This document shows positions 14,519 through 30,440 of a DNA stretch of 64,000 bases, piece after piece. Source of the stretch: Nymphaea colorata (taxonomy: Eukaryota; Streptophyta; Magnoliopsida; Nymphaeales; Nymphaeaceae); NCBI RefSeq assembly GCF_008831285.2, contig NC_045141.1:8851353-8915352 (forward strand), read 5' to 3'. Both the position numbers and the translations under genes were made by a program. The notes below the pieces were generated by a model. It did no database searches. It was not told the origin of the DNA and worked only from the letters and a program-made list of their open reading frames with translations. Numbering within the stretch: the first letter of the stretch is position 1; each line of letters begins with the position of its first letter.

Positions 14519-14789
14519 AAATGATGTAAAATCATGGCCTACTCCTTGCCTCCTAAATGACATCAAGAAACAACGCAAGAGAATTCCAAGCAGTACTGGT
14601 AAAACTTACTCTAAAAAAACTTCATTATTACAAAAGTGGGACCTAAACTTAGTAGCTCATTTAAGGTCTTTGAATTGAACTTCCCTTTGTTGAAAGCAAA
14701 GATAGTCAGCCCCTGCACGCATAACATGAAATTGACCTTAAGCATCAAAATAGATAACAAGCTCAGAGTAGTTTAAATCATGAATGAGG

Positions 14790-15269
14790 ATCACAGAAGA
14801 AATAAATAGCTAAATACTACATTTATATGTTATATTGTATATAAAATACAATAAACATATAACATTATATATACGTTAGAAGTTATTACGTATAACATAC
14901 TTTATACACGTATTATAATGCATAATGTATATAATTATAGTAATGTCTATTAATGATATATTACTAGAACAATAATGTATACGTACAATATATAATATAT
15001 TATATTATGTATTATATGTTAAACGTATAATATATATGATACGTGTTATTGTATATATATAATACTATAACATATATACTAATAACATATTATATAATAT
15101 ACAAGTATTATACATGAAATATTATACCACATATGTATGTACATATATATTACATATAGTATGATAATATATATGTGTATGTCTGATATTACATATTTGT
15201 TATACAGTACATATATATGTCATGTTTGTATATGTTATATTTTAAAATATTATATATATACATATAGGA

Positions 15270-15308
<39 letters not shown>

Positions 15309-15310
15309 TC
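14790..15310. repeat. TA-rich low-complexity tract
   Basis: About 500 bp of alternating and near-alternating A/T with interspersed tac/gta words, ending in an (AT)n microsatellite at about 15272-15305. Any reading frame through it is an artefact of tata repeats. Confidence 0.9.
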
Positions 15311-15339
15311 ACAAATGCAGTCTTTGGCTCCACTGAAGC

Positions 15340-15771
15340 AATGTTAAGATGCTTCCCATAAGCATTACGCTTAACAAAAAAATTTGAAACCGCAACATAC
15401 CTGCAAGATGATCCCTATATCAAATCACTTAGTTTGATAAATTTTGGAACATGTAATTTGACAATGCTAAGGCATACATGCAAAAACAAACAATGTGGGC
15501 AAAGAGGTGAAGAGCATTGAAACATGAAAGAGTTTCCTTGTTGAAACCTACCAAAACTTATCATGAGTAAGACTGGAACCATTCTGCCATACCTGTTGTC
15601 CCACAAACAATTCTCATTCGTCAAAGATTGACCAAAACACTCTTCTGCTTGTACAAATTCGGCACTTACAAGTGCTGCAGGATCTTTTGGGATGAAAGCT
15701 TGCACACTATACACCTGAACTGAACCATCTTTAAATTCCTCCCGTACGCCTGCATCATTTTGAGGGAACAA
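15340..15771 (-). pseudogene. Two exon-like fragments of an unidentified gene
   Basis: On the minus strand, after an AG acceptor at about 15748, an open exon includes EEFKDGSVQVYSVQAFIPK and then AEECFGQSLTNENCLWDN, ending at a GT donor near 15590. A second open stretch (KRNAYGKHLNIASVEPKTAF) lies at about 15400-15320. The exon-intron structure and amino-acid composition look like real coding sequence, but I do not recognise the family. It directly abuts duplicated kinase copy B at 15754 and is on the same strand as all neighbouring gene fragments. Confidence 0.5.
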
Positions 15772-17584
15772 AACTAAGTGACCACCAGAAATTCACCAAT
15801 TCCACAAAAAAATATACACAAAGAACAACACTCGAACACTTATTTGTCAACGTTGATCATGTTCGGCAAAAGTTAGCCTACCGTACAATGAAACAATTGT
15901 TGGGAACTTCCTTTATTCAAAAGAAAGTCAGAAACGTGTATACGGAAACCCCTTTCCGTTATGCACACTATGACATTAACTATCTATTCACTGAGGGCTC
16001 TCACGTCTCTCACTCCTCCAACAAGGGCCCGTATTCCCTGCATCCATCCCATTGCTAAATCAACAAGCAAAAGATCATCAAAAATGATTTACAAGAGATG
16101 AAACGCCTTTGACGAGTTATTTTACAATAGAAATAGAATATAATCGACTGAAAGGACTCGCCAAGTAAGAGAGCTCTCCAGAGTGGCTGTGTTAAGCTCA
16201 CGGTCAGCAAGAAGTCTGCATTGCTTGCACTTGGTCCATGTGACAAAGATAGAGACAAGCAAATGCCCAATGATCAGATGGCTGAATAAAAGATTCAAAT
16301 GCATAGCTAACTCAACAGCAGTTCTGGATCAGAAATATCAGCACCTTTATTCACTTGCCCGTAATGAATGGATGACTCAGTGCTTGAGATACTGTCAATC
16401 TTTTCTCTGGATCGAGCACAAAAATTCTATCAAGCAGATCTTTGAAATTGGCCAGCATCTTGGGATCCTCACCAGTATAGCTAAAATCCTTTGCCTTAAT
16501 ATTCACAAGTGGTCGCTTAACAGCCTGCACTAACAATGAAATTGTAAGCACTTTTAATTTCCTAGTGTGGGCATGCAAATATGTTGCATGGATGTAGATA
16601 AATAAATCCATATCATATTTCATGATTATCGCAATAGCCAACGAGAATTTTTAAGGGAAGACAAAAAAAGTTGATTTTCCAAGTATCAACAGCTAGAATA
16701 CGTTGAGGATTAAAAAAATATGAATACAACTACCGGAAAAAATTTAATAACAACCTTATGCTAATGAAACATTGAGATATACTTAACATTGATGGCAGCA
16801 AATATCATGATTATCATCCATCAATGATGATCATCATAATCTTTGTATTCATCCTCATTTTCTTTGTTAATTTTTTAAAATTTTAATTTTAAATGCCTTC
16901 AAATGGAATTTGTTCACCAACATATGTTGATTTTTTTATAAAACTAGTAAAACCTCCCCTCCCACAGCTCTTAGAGATGTTTAGAAAGTGGAAGGGAGGA
17001 CCGACTTTAAAAAGAAGCACAAAAACAATGTTTTTTTCCGTTTTGTCCCTGTATCTGTATCAGCCACATCGTACAGTACAGCCTTTGTATCGCATGATGC
17101 GGACGATACACCTATGATCCATAGGCATATCGTGTGTTGTATGCGTATCGCATAGGTTTCTCAAACCTATACGATACGTATTGTCCGATATGGATAACAC
17201 TCAGCACTTTCTTTACATCATGCAGATGCAATATTTTGTTTTAGAGACAAGACACATTTTAATATTGTTGGGAGCAATTTCTTACGAAAAAATTTGAGAA
17301 ACTCTCACATCATAGAACACCACATTTCCGTAACATAACTACATCTCATAGCACTTATAAATTGTTGGGTCATCGGGAACCTAGCAACTAATTGGACAAA
17401 TAGATGCTTATTGTTCGCCAATGATCAGTTGACAGGTCCATGACTATCGAGTTGGCTGGAGCATAATCTATGGACCACTTGACCGACTAAGTTGAGCAGT
17501 CCTCACCAATCACACCAATTAACCATTTTTTCAGTCTTTATTTGTCAATTTAGAAGTCAAGTACGTGTTGTTTAAGTCCACAAC

Positions 17585-17590
<6 letters not shown>
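15754..17590 (-). repeat. Duplicated kinase-fragment segment, copy B
   Basis: About 1.84 kb matching A 4387-6238. It joins copy C head to tail at about 17585-17590, where both parents share ccacaaaa (A positions about 6231 and 4433). This is a tandem duplication joint at short microhomology. Confidence 0.88.
16385..16530 (-). pseudogene. PRP4-like kinase last exon, copy B
   Basis: Minus-strand exon reading AVKRPLVNIKAKDF, then YTGEDPKMLANFKDLLDRIF, then VLDPEKRLTVSQALSHPFIT: the C-terminal end of a PRP4-type kinase domain. Unlike copies A and C it keeps the five bases (agatc near 16437) that preserve the frame through DLLDRIF. It has instead lost 12 bases in frame (SLIS) before YTGED. Only the 3' part of the gene is present in this copy. 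Confidence 0.85.
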
Positions 17591-21135
<3,545 letters not shown>

Positions 21136-21199
21136 TTCCAGGCTATCAAACTCTTATTTTAACAAATTAAAAAGAGTAAAGATTAAGCAAAGAAGGCAA

Positions 21200-21370
21200 A
21201 ATAATGTTATACGTATGAATATATATGGTACATATATGTATTATATATTTGTTACATATATAATTACAATATGGATGTATATTTTGAACTAGTATATATG
21301 CAGTATATACATAATAATATATAATCTCGTATATATTATTACATTATAATTTATAACTATATGATCCCTG
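21200..21370. repeat. TA-rich tract
   Basis: Alternating A/T words with gtatata and catatat. It follows directly on the end of duplicated copy C. Confidence 0.7.
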
Positions 21371-21435
21371 AATATAGGTTAAAAAGGGACAGGCAAAAAT
21401 ATAATCAAGGCATAGGAGAAGTCCTTTCGGTATCA

Positions 21436-21540
21436 AAGCTTTGAGAAATGATAACCTTGTGGGACAGATATCTTCAAGTTAAGGTTGCCTTCCTTGGAAG
21501 AGATGCTTTGCAGTGCAATTGTCCTTGATTTCAGAGCCAC
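21436..21540 (-). pseudogene. Possible SOQ1/NHL-type protein exon fragment
   Basis: Minus-strand open stretch TIALQSISSKEGNLNLKIS followed by VPQGYHFSK. The GNLNLKIS..P.GYHFSK pattern resembles the C-terminal part of chloroplast SOQ1-type proteins (HAD-thioredoxin-NHL; quenching control). Only about 30 codons are visible, and a stop follows HFSK almost at once. The assignment is by eye and tentative. Confidence 0.35.
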
Positions 21541-21805
21541 AAATAAAGGAAAATGAAAATAAAAGGAAAGAGAAGAAAAAATACAGAATTTAATCAGTTT
21601 CAGTGGCAACAATTGAGTATAAGGAGGTGAATCAAAAATAATTTTCCTTTGTACTACCAAATTTAACCATCGACATGATAATGCCAAATATTTGAACAGT
21701 CACTTAAAAAAGGGAATATGCCTCGTTGAACCTTCAGATGGGGTCATAAAAGGGTGAAAAAGAAGAAAAATCAGCATAGGCACTGTACATGAAAATACTC
21801 TAGAC

Positions 21806-22163
21806 GATTAAGACGCAAATTGCTTGCAAGCCTTAATCCATATACAATTTCCTTTGACGGAAAGAAATGTTGATTCTGCCCTTCCAGGAATTGAATTATG
21901 GACTCCTGTGAACCAAACTTCAAAGGCAGGAAAATCCATATTATCTAGAGCTTCGTGAAGAATGAATCTCACCATCCCTTCCAAATAAGTGGGAATTGAC
22001 CTCTCGAATGGAAGCTTCTTGTTGCCTCTTTCAAGTGCATCTCTCCATATTCTGTACCTTGCTCAAAGCTTATCATATGCCACAGGCCAGTTCCAAACAT
22101 TTGCCCCATTGATCATCCGCTCTTGCTGACCTTCCACAAGCCATAGATCCTCATTTAAAACCT
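21806..22163 (-). pseudogene. Coding-like fragment, unidentified
   Basis: After an AG acceptor at about 22164 (minus), an open run of about 110 codons includes NEDLWLVEGQQERMINGANV, then FERSIPTYLEGMVRFILHEA, then DFPAFEVWFTGVH. One in-frame TGA interrupts it at about 22058 (after PVAYDKL), and it ends with a stop near 21809. The conserved-looking composition suggests the last exon of a real gene, now inactivated. I do not recognise the family. It sits between the SKP1 exon and the possible SOQ1-like exon, on the same strand. Confidence 0.5.
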
Positions 22164-22301
22164 GTATGCAGTGTCTGATCAGTTCTAACACGAAATTCCA
22201 GAAGCGACAGTGATGTCATTTTATGACTACAATTTACGCAACCATTGGGTCATGCAGACAGCAAAATCTTGTCGGAATGGTTAGATAGCAAGAATCACAA
22301 C

Positions 22302-22318
22302 CCCTAACCCTAAACCCA
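22302..22318. repeat. Short telomere-like motif
   Basis: cccctaaccctaaaccc: slightly more than two units of the plant telomere repeat, within the presumed intron after the SKP1 exon. It could be a telo-box or a scar of break repair; it is too short to decide. Confidence 0.5.
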
Positions 22319-22363
22319 AATAGAGGACTGAATAAAGAAGAGGGAGATGGCCGAGGAGAATAC

Positions 22364-22648
22364 CAGAATGAGATTGAAGAGCATCGCTTGGTCCACCTCA
22401 ACAAACTCGGCATCCCACGCCTTGAGCTCTTCTTCTTGAATCTTGTCGTCGACGTGCTTTTTGCAGTACTCGATTACCTTCGCCAGGATATTGTTGGCAA
22501 CGTTGGACAAGGGGATGCCGGAATCAGCACAACCATCCTCGATCATTTGTCTGATCGTCTGAGATTCCTTCGCCACCGCCTCCACCACCTCCAACACCTC
22601 GCCGTCGGAGCTCTTGACTGTTACCGTCTTCCCTTCCTCCTTCGCCAT
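22364..22648 (-). pseudogene. SKP1-like gene, first exon only
   Basis: SKP1 is the adaptor that links F-box proteins to cullin-1 in SCF ubiquitin ligases. From ATG at 22648 the exon reads [44 protein letters not shown] and [20 protein letters not shown]. This is the complete SKP1 N-terminal BTB/POZ-like fold and the start of the dimerisation helix, ending at a GT donor (22363-22362), the classic intron position after LFNLIL. The second exon (normally AANYLNIKGLLDLTC to WAFE) was not found on the minus strand down to 21140. Frame and key residues are clean, so this is either a recent truncation or an exon captured alone. It could be a gene only if its second exon lies much further away. Confidence 0.8.
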
Positions 22649-22929
22649 CTCCTCCTTCCTCCTTCGCCATCTCCTCCCGAACCCTCTCTAAGCACCGGCC
22701 ATAAGCCCAGATCAATCAATCCTCCTCTCCTTCTCGCCCTTATTAGCTGAGGCCATCAAAAGGTTTAATATCTTTCATGTTAGCTCATTAAATTACGGCC
22801 CCCGTTAACGCCCATTAAAAAAGCAACATTATGGCCCTTTACCGCCCTTCTGCCCCCTTGAATATATGTAAACTAGAGACAATACAGGGATTTCTATTTT
22901 TTTGTGCTACTTTTGGTAGTCGTGATATG

Positions 22930-24170
<1,241 letters not shown>

Positions 24171-24601
24171 CTATTTAAGTTGGAAGCTGAGCTTTCACAA
24201 CGTGGAGTGTGTGATTTAATCTCCATTGTGATCTGCAGGTTAAAAGTAATATACCAATCTTTGCAATATCAAATCATGTGACTAACATGTGCAGGTTAGG
24301 CACTAAGAATATCTCTTTGTTTAGATCCATAGTTTTGTTTTCTACTATTTTTTTATACTTGAGATGCATGACAATTGATGGTTTCTATTCAAACAATGTA
24401 GTATGCATCTCCTAAAAGTGTTTTGAGTTTGTTGTTTGGTACCATCAATCCTTTTTTTTTTTTGCAAAGTGATGGTATGTCATGTTTCTTATGGACTTTG
24501 TCTCGTACAAGAAAGAATAAATGTTCTGATTTTTGTCTTAAATAGATGAAATACCATATATTATTTGTTAATTTCTCTTTTGTTAGTTACTTGGTTTCAA
24601 A

Positions 24602-24983
24602 CATCAGTCACAAATAACGTATCGGAGTTTTAAACGGTATGGTTTTTTTCGGGTATAATACATCGAGCTTGAAAAAACTAGGAAAAAAATGAAAAAAATA
24701 CTCTAAAAATTTTGAAAATCTAAAAATTGGGGGAAAGTAATATAAGTGAAAAACTAATAACACAAACATCAAACGATAAGTAGATTTGCAACAAATAAAA
24801 AATAGAAATAAAAAAAAATGTTTGGCATTAAAAAAAGTGAAAAAATGAAAAAAGTGTAAAGTAGTGAAAAAACGTGTTTATTTCATTTTTAACGTTTTTT
24901 GTTTAAAGTGTTTTTTATTTTTAACTCAATGGCCACTTAATTTATCGCATTTGTTTCAAAAAAAAAAATCGTTTTTCATTATA
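24602..24983. mobile_element. MITE, CATAGTCAC family, decayed copy
   Basis: Matches the well-delimited MITE at 47004-47394 over most of its length. Shared words include gtcacaaataacgt, gagttttaaac, cgggtataata, ataacacaaacatca, ataagtagatttgcaac and tttggcattaaaaaaa. The left end catcagtcaca is close to the other copy's TIR. The right end has decayed near 24980. No target duplication is legible. Confidence 0.7.
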
Positions 24984-25019
24984 AGAAAATTTTTTCATTA
25001 ATATTTTAGATGTTCACTT

Positions 25020-27400
25020 TCATATAGTGCTACGACACTTTGTGAAATTTATAAATTTTTTTTTGCATTTTGTTGTTATTGTAGTCCATTGTGCAAAATT
25101 TGATAATGAGAAGGACCTTGAAGCCATCCGAAATGCAGTGCTCTATTATGAGATGATGCATCCAGTAACTTTGAAGATCAATTCTTATTTTTCAAATTCA
25201 CTCGCGCATGTTTGTGACATCAGCAGGTGTTGCTAAGTGGGCACTACTTTATGATGAATTTTCTACAAAATAAGAAAATGTAAATGGGTACAAAGAATAG
25301 TAGGATAGAAAACCAATGTCAATTTTTGATGGTCACATCAAGGGTTCCTTCATATGCTACATTTCCCAAGCCCAAACACATAGAGAGCATTTGGATGACA
25401 CCCTTATAAAAGCCAAGCTTTTTAATTGAGTATTGAAAACATGGTTTATTTGTTCGAGAATTGATATACACACCTAAAACATGGTCTTTTATGAATAGCT
25501 TGAGGGAGTTGGGGTTTTTTATTCTCTTTTACAAAGCCATGTTTTGTAAAAAACCAAGTTTCCTTAAAGGCTTAAACCAAGTTTTGATGAAGTGCAAACA
25601 ATTCAAAAACCTAGTTTTGGTCCAAAACCTAATTTTTGGGTGTCATCCAAACACCTTCCTAGACTCTTTACTTTGCAAAAGGAGTTCCAATCTATCGTTT
25701 TATTTGGAAAGCATGCTCTAGTGGCCAATTTCCTTTATTATAATACAATGCTACTTAAGTGATGATTTCATAAGCTAGTTGATTTACACTTTGTAGTAGA
25801 CATATTCCTTCTATGCAAGTGCAACATATTTCACCACTAATGAAGGCAACTACTTTAAATTACCTAGATGGTTTTGTTCCTATAGTCTAATTTCTACTTC
25901 TACCAAAAAATGACTATGCCATTCTATTGACAATAGTGGACTTATTCCTTTTTGTGCTTAATCACATCAACACTACTTTTTTAGGTAGTAAATGATGATG
26001 ATATGTATTTATGGAGAGAATTAGAATACGTTCCTGGCCAACATATGTTTTGGTTGGGCCTAGTGGCAAAATTTTGTTTCAAATTTCTGGAGAAGGTCAT
26101 CGAAAGGTATGAAAGTTTTATTTTGGTCATGTTTTATTATTTATTTATAACAGATGTTTGCTTTATCTCGTAATGCTTTTTTGTTGGAATTACCCATATT
26201 CAATTTATCCTTAAATATTACGAATAAGAATGTCATGGTTCATGAGTTCGAGTTTCCAAATAAATCGCGTGATGACTTGTGAAAGCATATTGTACACGCA
26301 TTCATAATTTCTAAAATATTGCAATGTAAGTTAGCAGATTTATTTGAACTTGTGCAGATAGTGACGTGATTGTCATGTTTCAAAGAGCCAGGATATTATA
26401 ATAGATCACCTCCATAATCTGGAGAAAGAACTAACCTCACTGGTAAAAATAGGTGTGGTTACCAGGGTTGCAAAACTTAGTCCTCCAATTGATAAAATCA
26501 TTGAGGACCAAAAGTTACATCTAACCCAGAAAATTGGCAAAGAGAAAATCCAGACCCCTGATATTTTAGCGGCTGAAGAAAAGTTGCATCTGACTTAGGA
26601 AACTGGGAAAGATAAAAGACAGTCCTCTGGTTTTACAGCGGCTGACCTAGTTTTGAAACCCCAAACTGCGATAATTCAAAACCCCGCAGGACTTTTAATG
26701 GAAAAGATTCCGAAAAGTCCTGAATTAGCAGATTTGTATGGACAAAATCTTTTTGAATTATACAAACTCCCTGTGGAAGATCCGTAAGAAAATTCCCTAA
26801 CAAATTTTTCAGGGATTTATCCTAGAATTATTTGTTTTCAAGATATACCACCTGAATTTATTGCGAAATGGTTTAGTGTTGCTTCAATCAGTAATGTTTA
26901 CTTATCTTCTTCTTTCGAAGAGATAAAATTATTACCTCCTGATCTCATGAAGGTGGTAAAAAAGTTTTCTATCAGTAATCTTCCTACTTCAAGAGCTCCA
27001 CCTAATAAATTGTAGATGCAGCATCACAAGGTATTAAATTAATTAAACCCAAGTCCTACAATTCAGAAGAACTTGCGGGATTAGAATGAGAAATTGGAAG
27101 ATTTATATAGGATAAAGCCTCTACCAGTCTTCCTAAAAGAGCTCTTCATTATGAAAATAGTGAAGGCCAGGAATTTATTAGGCCTGCATGCAACCAATAA
27201 TTTATTAAGTTTGCATGCTATGAACCTAGACATCAGCCTCTTGAAGTAGATGAACAGTCACTTCAAGAAGAAATTAGATTTCAGAGAGAATAAAATCTAC
27301 TTTTTAAATGTGAAGCTCTTAACAGGTTAGAACAACTCAATCTAACAAGTTGGAGTCATATTAAGCAATTTTTAAATGACTACTATTATTACACATCCAT
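25020..27400 (+). pseudogene. Decayed coding-like region, unidentified (possible retroelement)
   Basis: Plus-strand frames with coding-like composition are broken by many stops. An exon-like stretch lies at 25085-25235 (DNEKDLEAIRNAVLYYEMMH). A longer region at about 26390-27390 reads in pieces such as IIIDHLHNLEKELTSLVKIG and IPPEFIAKWFSVASI, with at least six stops or shifts. The second region could be the remains of a large polyprotein, for instance a retroelement or an endogenous pararetrovirus, but no protease, reverse transcriptase or movement-protein signature is visible, so I do not assign it. Confidence 0.35.
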
Positions 27401-28058
27401 ATCCGGAAGTTCTACACATTTAATGTGTGTTTACCTTATTATAGTTTCTTTCAAATTTTTTACGTGTCTTAGTTCATAGTGTTTTTTTTCTGCTTCATGA
27501 TAGACATCTATGTTCAATCATTTATCGAGTCAATTGAATTATTATATTGTTTTGTTTTATATAAATAAATAAAGAAACAGGAAAATTTTATATTACTACA
27601 ATTACTTTTTTTATTATATATTTTTTTGTGGAAGCTTTTTTTCATTTTCATTTTCATTTTCTTTTTCTTTATTTCTTGATTAAACAAGTTCTCATTTTGG
27701 AAGAGCTGTTTTTCTTCTATTTACTATGGTTATCATGTTAAAGACATGGTAATGATAATTGATGCAATATGGTAGACAATCCTTTTATATTTTTATGTGT
27801 TTTTTCAATAGTTGTTTTGCATTAAGTTTGTAATATGTTGTGTATTGTTCTTTATTGATATGCTTAGTATTGTAGTCATTTTTTTCAGTTTTGTTGTTAT
27901 TTTTATAAATATTATATAATTCAAAAATTTGTCCGTAAAGCTTACGCTTCGATTAACGCCTCAGCTTATCGCATTTTACGACATTGCTAGAGAAGACCGT
28001 GGGTTGTCTACCCATTGGAATGCAATGGGTGAACCTTCCTTCAACACAACGTCGCTGT

Positions 28059-28551
28059 TGTTAGAATTTACAATGTATGTATACATACATGTTTTGATAT
28101 GTACCATCATATATCTTAAACTCATAGCAGTTTGATGTATGATTTGTATATATCAAAACATGTATGTATACATAGGACTTCTTGTATTTATTTTTATTTA
28201 TTTTATTTATTTTCTTTTATTTTTTGTGCCTTTTTATGAACTTTTTTCCTTTTTTATTTAACAAAGGAAATAGTTGTTGGGAGTTCCACGGCTAGATTTC
28301 TAGCCGTTGGGAGCTCTAACAGCCACTTCCTCTTTCTCCTCTCTTCTTTATTTCTTGTATAAATAGGGCACTTGGGACCCTTGTTTATGTGTGGCTTTTT
28401 AGCCTCTTTTTGTATACTTTGTCAAGATTAATACATTATTCTTCTCCTCAAGTTTGAGGTTCTTTGTGTGTGTTACTTATTGAACTATTGGAAGCTTCAA
28501 GAGTGTTTCTCTTGAAGCATTTTGTCTTGACAAGTTTGGGCCTGATTTACA
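28059..28551 (+). repeat. 5' LTR of plus-strand Ty1/copia element
   Basis: Starts tgttagaa, ends ttaca, and is followed at once by a primer-binding site. It contains a TATA box (tataaata, 28358-28365) and an inverted motif around ctagatttctagccgttgg (28290-28310). The same ccgttgg theme occurs in the LTRs at 54737-55134 and 55135-55390, so these LTRs are related. No 3' LTR partner was found. Confidence 0.8.
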
Positions 28552-28563
28552 TGGTATCAGAGC
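28552..28563 (+). promoter_or_regulatory. Primer-binding site (initiator tRNA-Met)
   Basis: tggtatcagagc is the exact complement of the plant initiator tRNA-Met 3' end used by most Ty1/copia elements. It sits directly after the LTR's terminal ca. Confidence 0.93.
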
Positions 28564-30440
28564 TAGCTGCGATTTAACTCAATTAGGTGCTGTTAAAGTG
28601 ATCTACGTGATGGGATTGAGCACATCTTATCAAAACTTCCGTGGCTGTCAAAGTTGTGACTGTTTTCTAAGTAATATCTTCCCTCGTGGCAGCAAGCTCT
28701 TCATATTTTTGGAGCTACCTTCTTGCTGTTTTGTGGTGGCTGATTTCGTGGATTTTTCACCAACGTTGAGAGCTACTTTGACACTACTATTGTGGCTACA
28801 TCAACTTCATCTTACAAGGTACACATTATGGATGACAGAACTTCTTCTACTCCTCTCCCTAAAGTTACTTCACCAAATTATGTTTCTTGGGCAAAAATAT
28901 AGAAGATTTCATTAGAAGTAAAAGTTTATGGGGACTTGTTGATGATTCTAAAAGTGAACCACAATTATTCCTAACCAAAACCATAGATGGAAAGCCCATG
29001 AACTAGATGGAGTCGAAAAAAATAAGGTTATGAATGAATATGAAAGAAAATGGGAAGAGTGGAAGATAGGACATCACAAGATTATCACATGGATTATTGC
29101 TTGTGTCGATACTACTACTATGGGCCAAATAGCAAAGCATAATTTTGCTCATAAGCTTGAGAATTCCTCAAGAAAACCCACACTATGAAAGATGTGACCT
29201 ACATGTGCAATCTTCAAATGAAGATTGCAAGTCTCCAACAAGGAGATAAGTCTCTTAAGGAGTATGTTGGAGAAATGGAACAATTATGGGATGAACTTGC
29301 CCTATTTGAACCCGAATGGTATGATCTAAGAGACATTGGAGTAAGGAAAAAACAAATCCAAAGGGAAAAATTTTATAAATTCATTCTTGGTCTTAGACCG
29401 AAATATGATAGAATCAAAACTTCCTTGCTCCATAGACATAAAGTGTCATCTATGAATGAAGTTATAGCGGAGCTTCAAATAGAAGAAAATAGACTCACTT
29501 TTCTAAAGAAAAGAGTGAAAGTGTTGTTGCTAGCTCAAGACCCGGCGCTCATATGAGAACTTATAGGCCTCCTGACTTTAATTGAAATTAGGAGGATAAA
29601 GGCAACAAGAAGATCATATGTTTTCATTGTCAAGAAGAATGACATACTAAACCTAGATGTCCTGAATTGAAGAAATTTGATAGAAAGACAAGTATGGCTG
29701 GAACAATGTATGAATAAAACAATCGATTTGACCTAGACAAGCTTGTAAGTGCTCTTCAACCAAAGCTTATTGATGCTCTTCAACCACTTGTCAAAGGAGG
29801 AGGGGCTTCTCCAACTTCCGGTGCAATGCTAGCATCTACATCATCAAGTAAGTACTCTATACTTGATTCCAGAGCTTCATTTCATATGACTCCTTGCAGT
29901 TCAAGTTCATTACTTACCAATGCACTAAAGAAGAATCGTGCCCTTTTGTTAAAACCACCGATGGAACTCCTCTTGAAATCAAATGTGTTGGAAATATTGA
30001 TCAAAATTTTAATTCTAAAGTTTTCAAAATACCAAAAGTTAGATTTATTCTCAAACTTAACTTAAATCTCTTGTCGGTTTCTCAAATAACCAATCATGGA
30101 TGTGATATCGTCTTCTCACAAAATAAATTTTTGATACAGGACCATCTTTCCAAGAGGACAATTGGAGAAGGTTCTAGGAAAAATGATCTCTACTATGTGG
30201 ATTATTTGGATCTTTCCAACCTTACTTGTATTGTAGTCAAGAAAGTGACATTCAAATTTGGCATCAAAGACTTGGGCATTCAAGTGTAGGAAAAATGTCT
30301 TGTATCAGATAAATGCAAAGAAATGATCTCTTGTGATGATTGTATTAAAGCCAAAATTAAGGCTTTACCATTTGGAAATAAAAATTTCGTTGCAAAAGCA
30401 CCCTTTGAATTAGTGCATTCGGATGTATGGGGACCCTACT
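28564..30440 (+). mobile_element. Ty1/copia element, gag to integrase start, 3' truncated
   Basis: Begins with a gag start at 28828 (MDDRTSSTPLPKV) and continues in broken frames: gag at 29185-29556 (LKEYVGEMEQLWDEL, then FILGLRPKYDRIKTSLL). Protease at 29826 reads LDSRASFHMT, where GGA-to-AGA at 29871 turns the catalytic DSG into DSR. The pre-integrase region follows at 29894-30289 (LNLLSVSQITNHGC). The integrase start is at 30323-30440 (CDDCIKAK, then PFELVHSDVWGP). There the element stops and sequence changes abruptly to an antisense Dicer-like exon. Catalytic integrase, RT, RNaseH and the 3' LTR are missing. Confidence 0.85.

Larger units (their letters stand above)
9430..14720 (-). pseudogene. 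Callose synthase fragment, tandem-duplicated and split by a hAT element
   Basis: Minus-strand exons match the membrane-domain region of plant callose synthases (glucan synthase-like; closest by eye to the CalS9/CalS10 group), plasma-membrane enzymes making beta-1,3-glucan. Gene order per unit: QGLTIFAFNKGKF with LSLGPTFVIMKFFE; LDIVMMYGAY with RIVLRFLWFGVASAFVSYL; IPACHRLTN with WPVMRFIKWMHQ; HYVGRGMYERTTDF. Unit 1 exons lie at about 10699-10597, 10484-10360, 10125-10036 and 9946-9893. Unit 2 repeats all four (14710-14600, 11483-11360, 11120-11040, 10935-10885). A single further exon, AKFSFAYFLQ at about 9500-9430, follows. Unit 1 has a TGA stop at 10083-10085 where unit 2 has CGA. The catalytic glucan synthase domain and the N-terminus are missing. 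A 3-kb transposon occupies a unit 2 intron. Confidence 0.85.
10752..14765 (-). repeat. Callose synthase tandem duplication, unit 2 (interrupted)
   Basis: Second copy of the 1.0-kb unit. Its sequence runs to 11497, is interrupted by the 3013-bp hAT element, and resumes at 14511 with the 8-bp target repeat and the remaining exon. The uninterrupted unit 1 shows the pre-insertion sequence directly. Confidence 0.88.
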
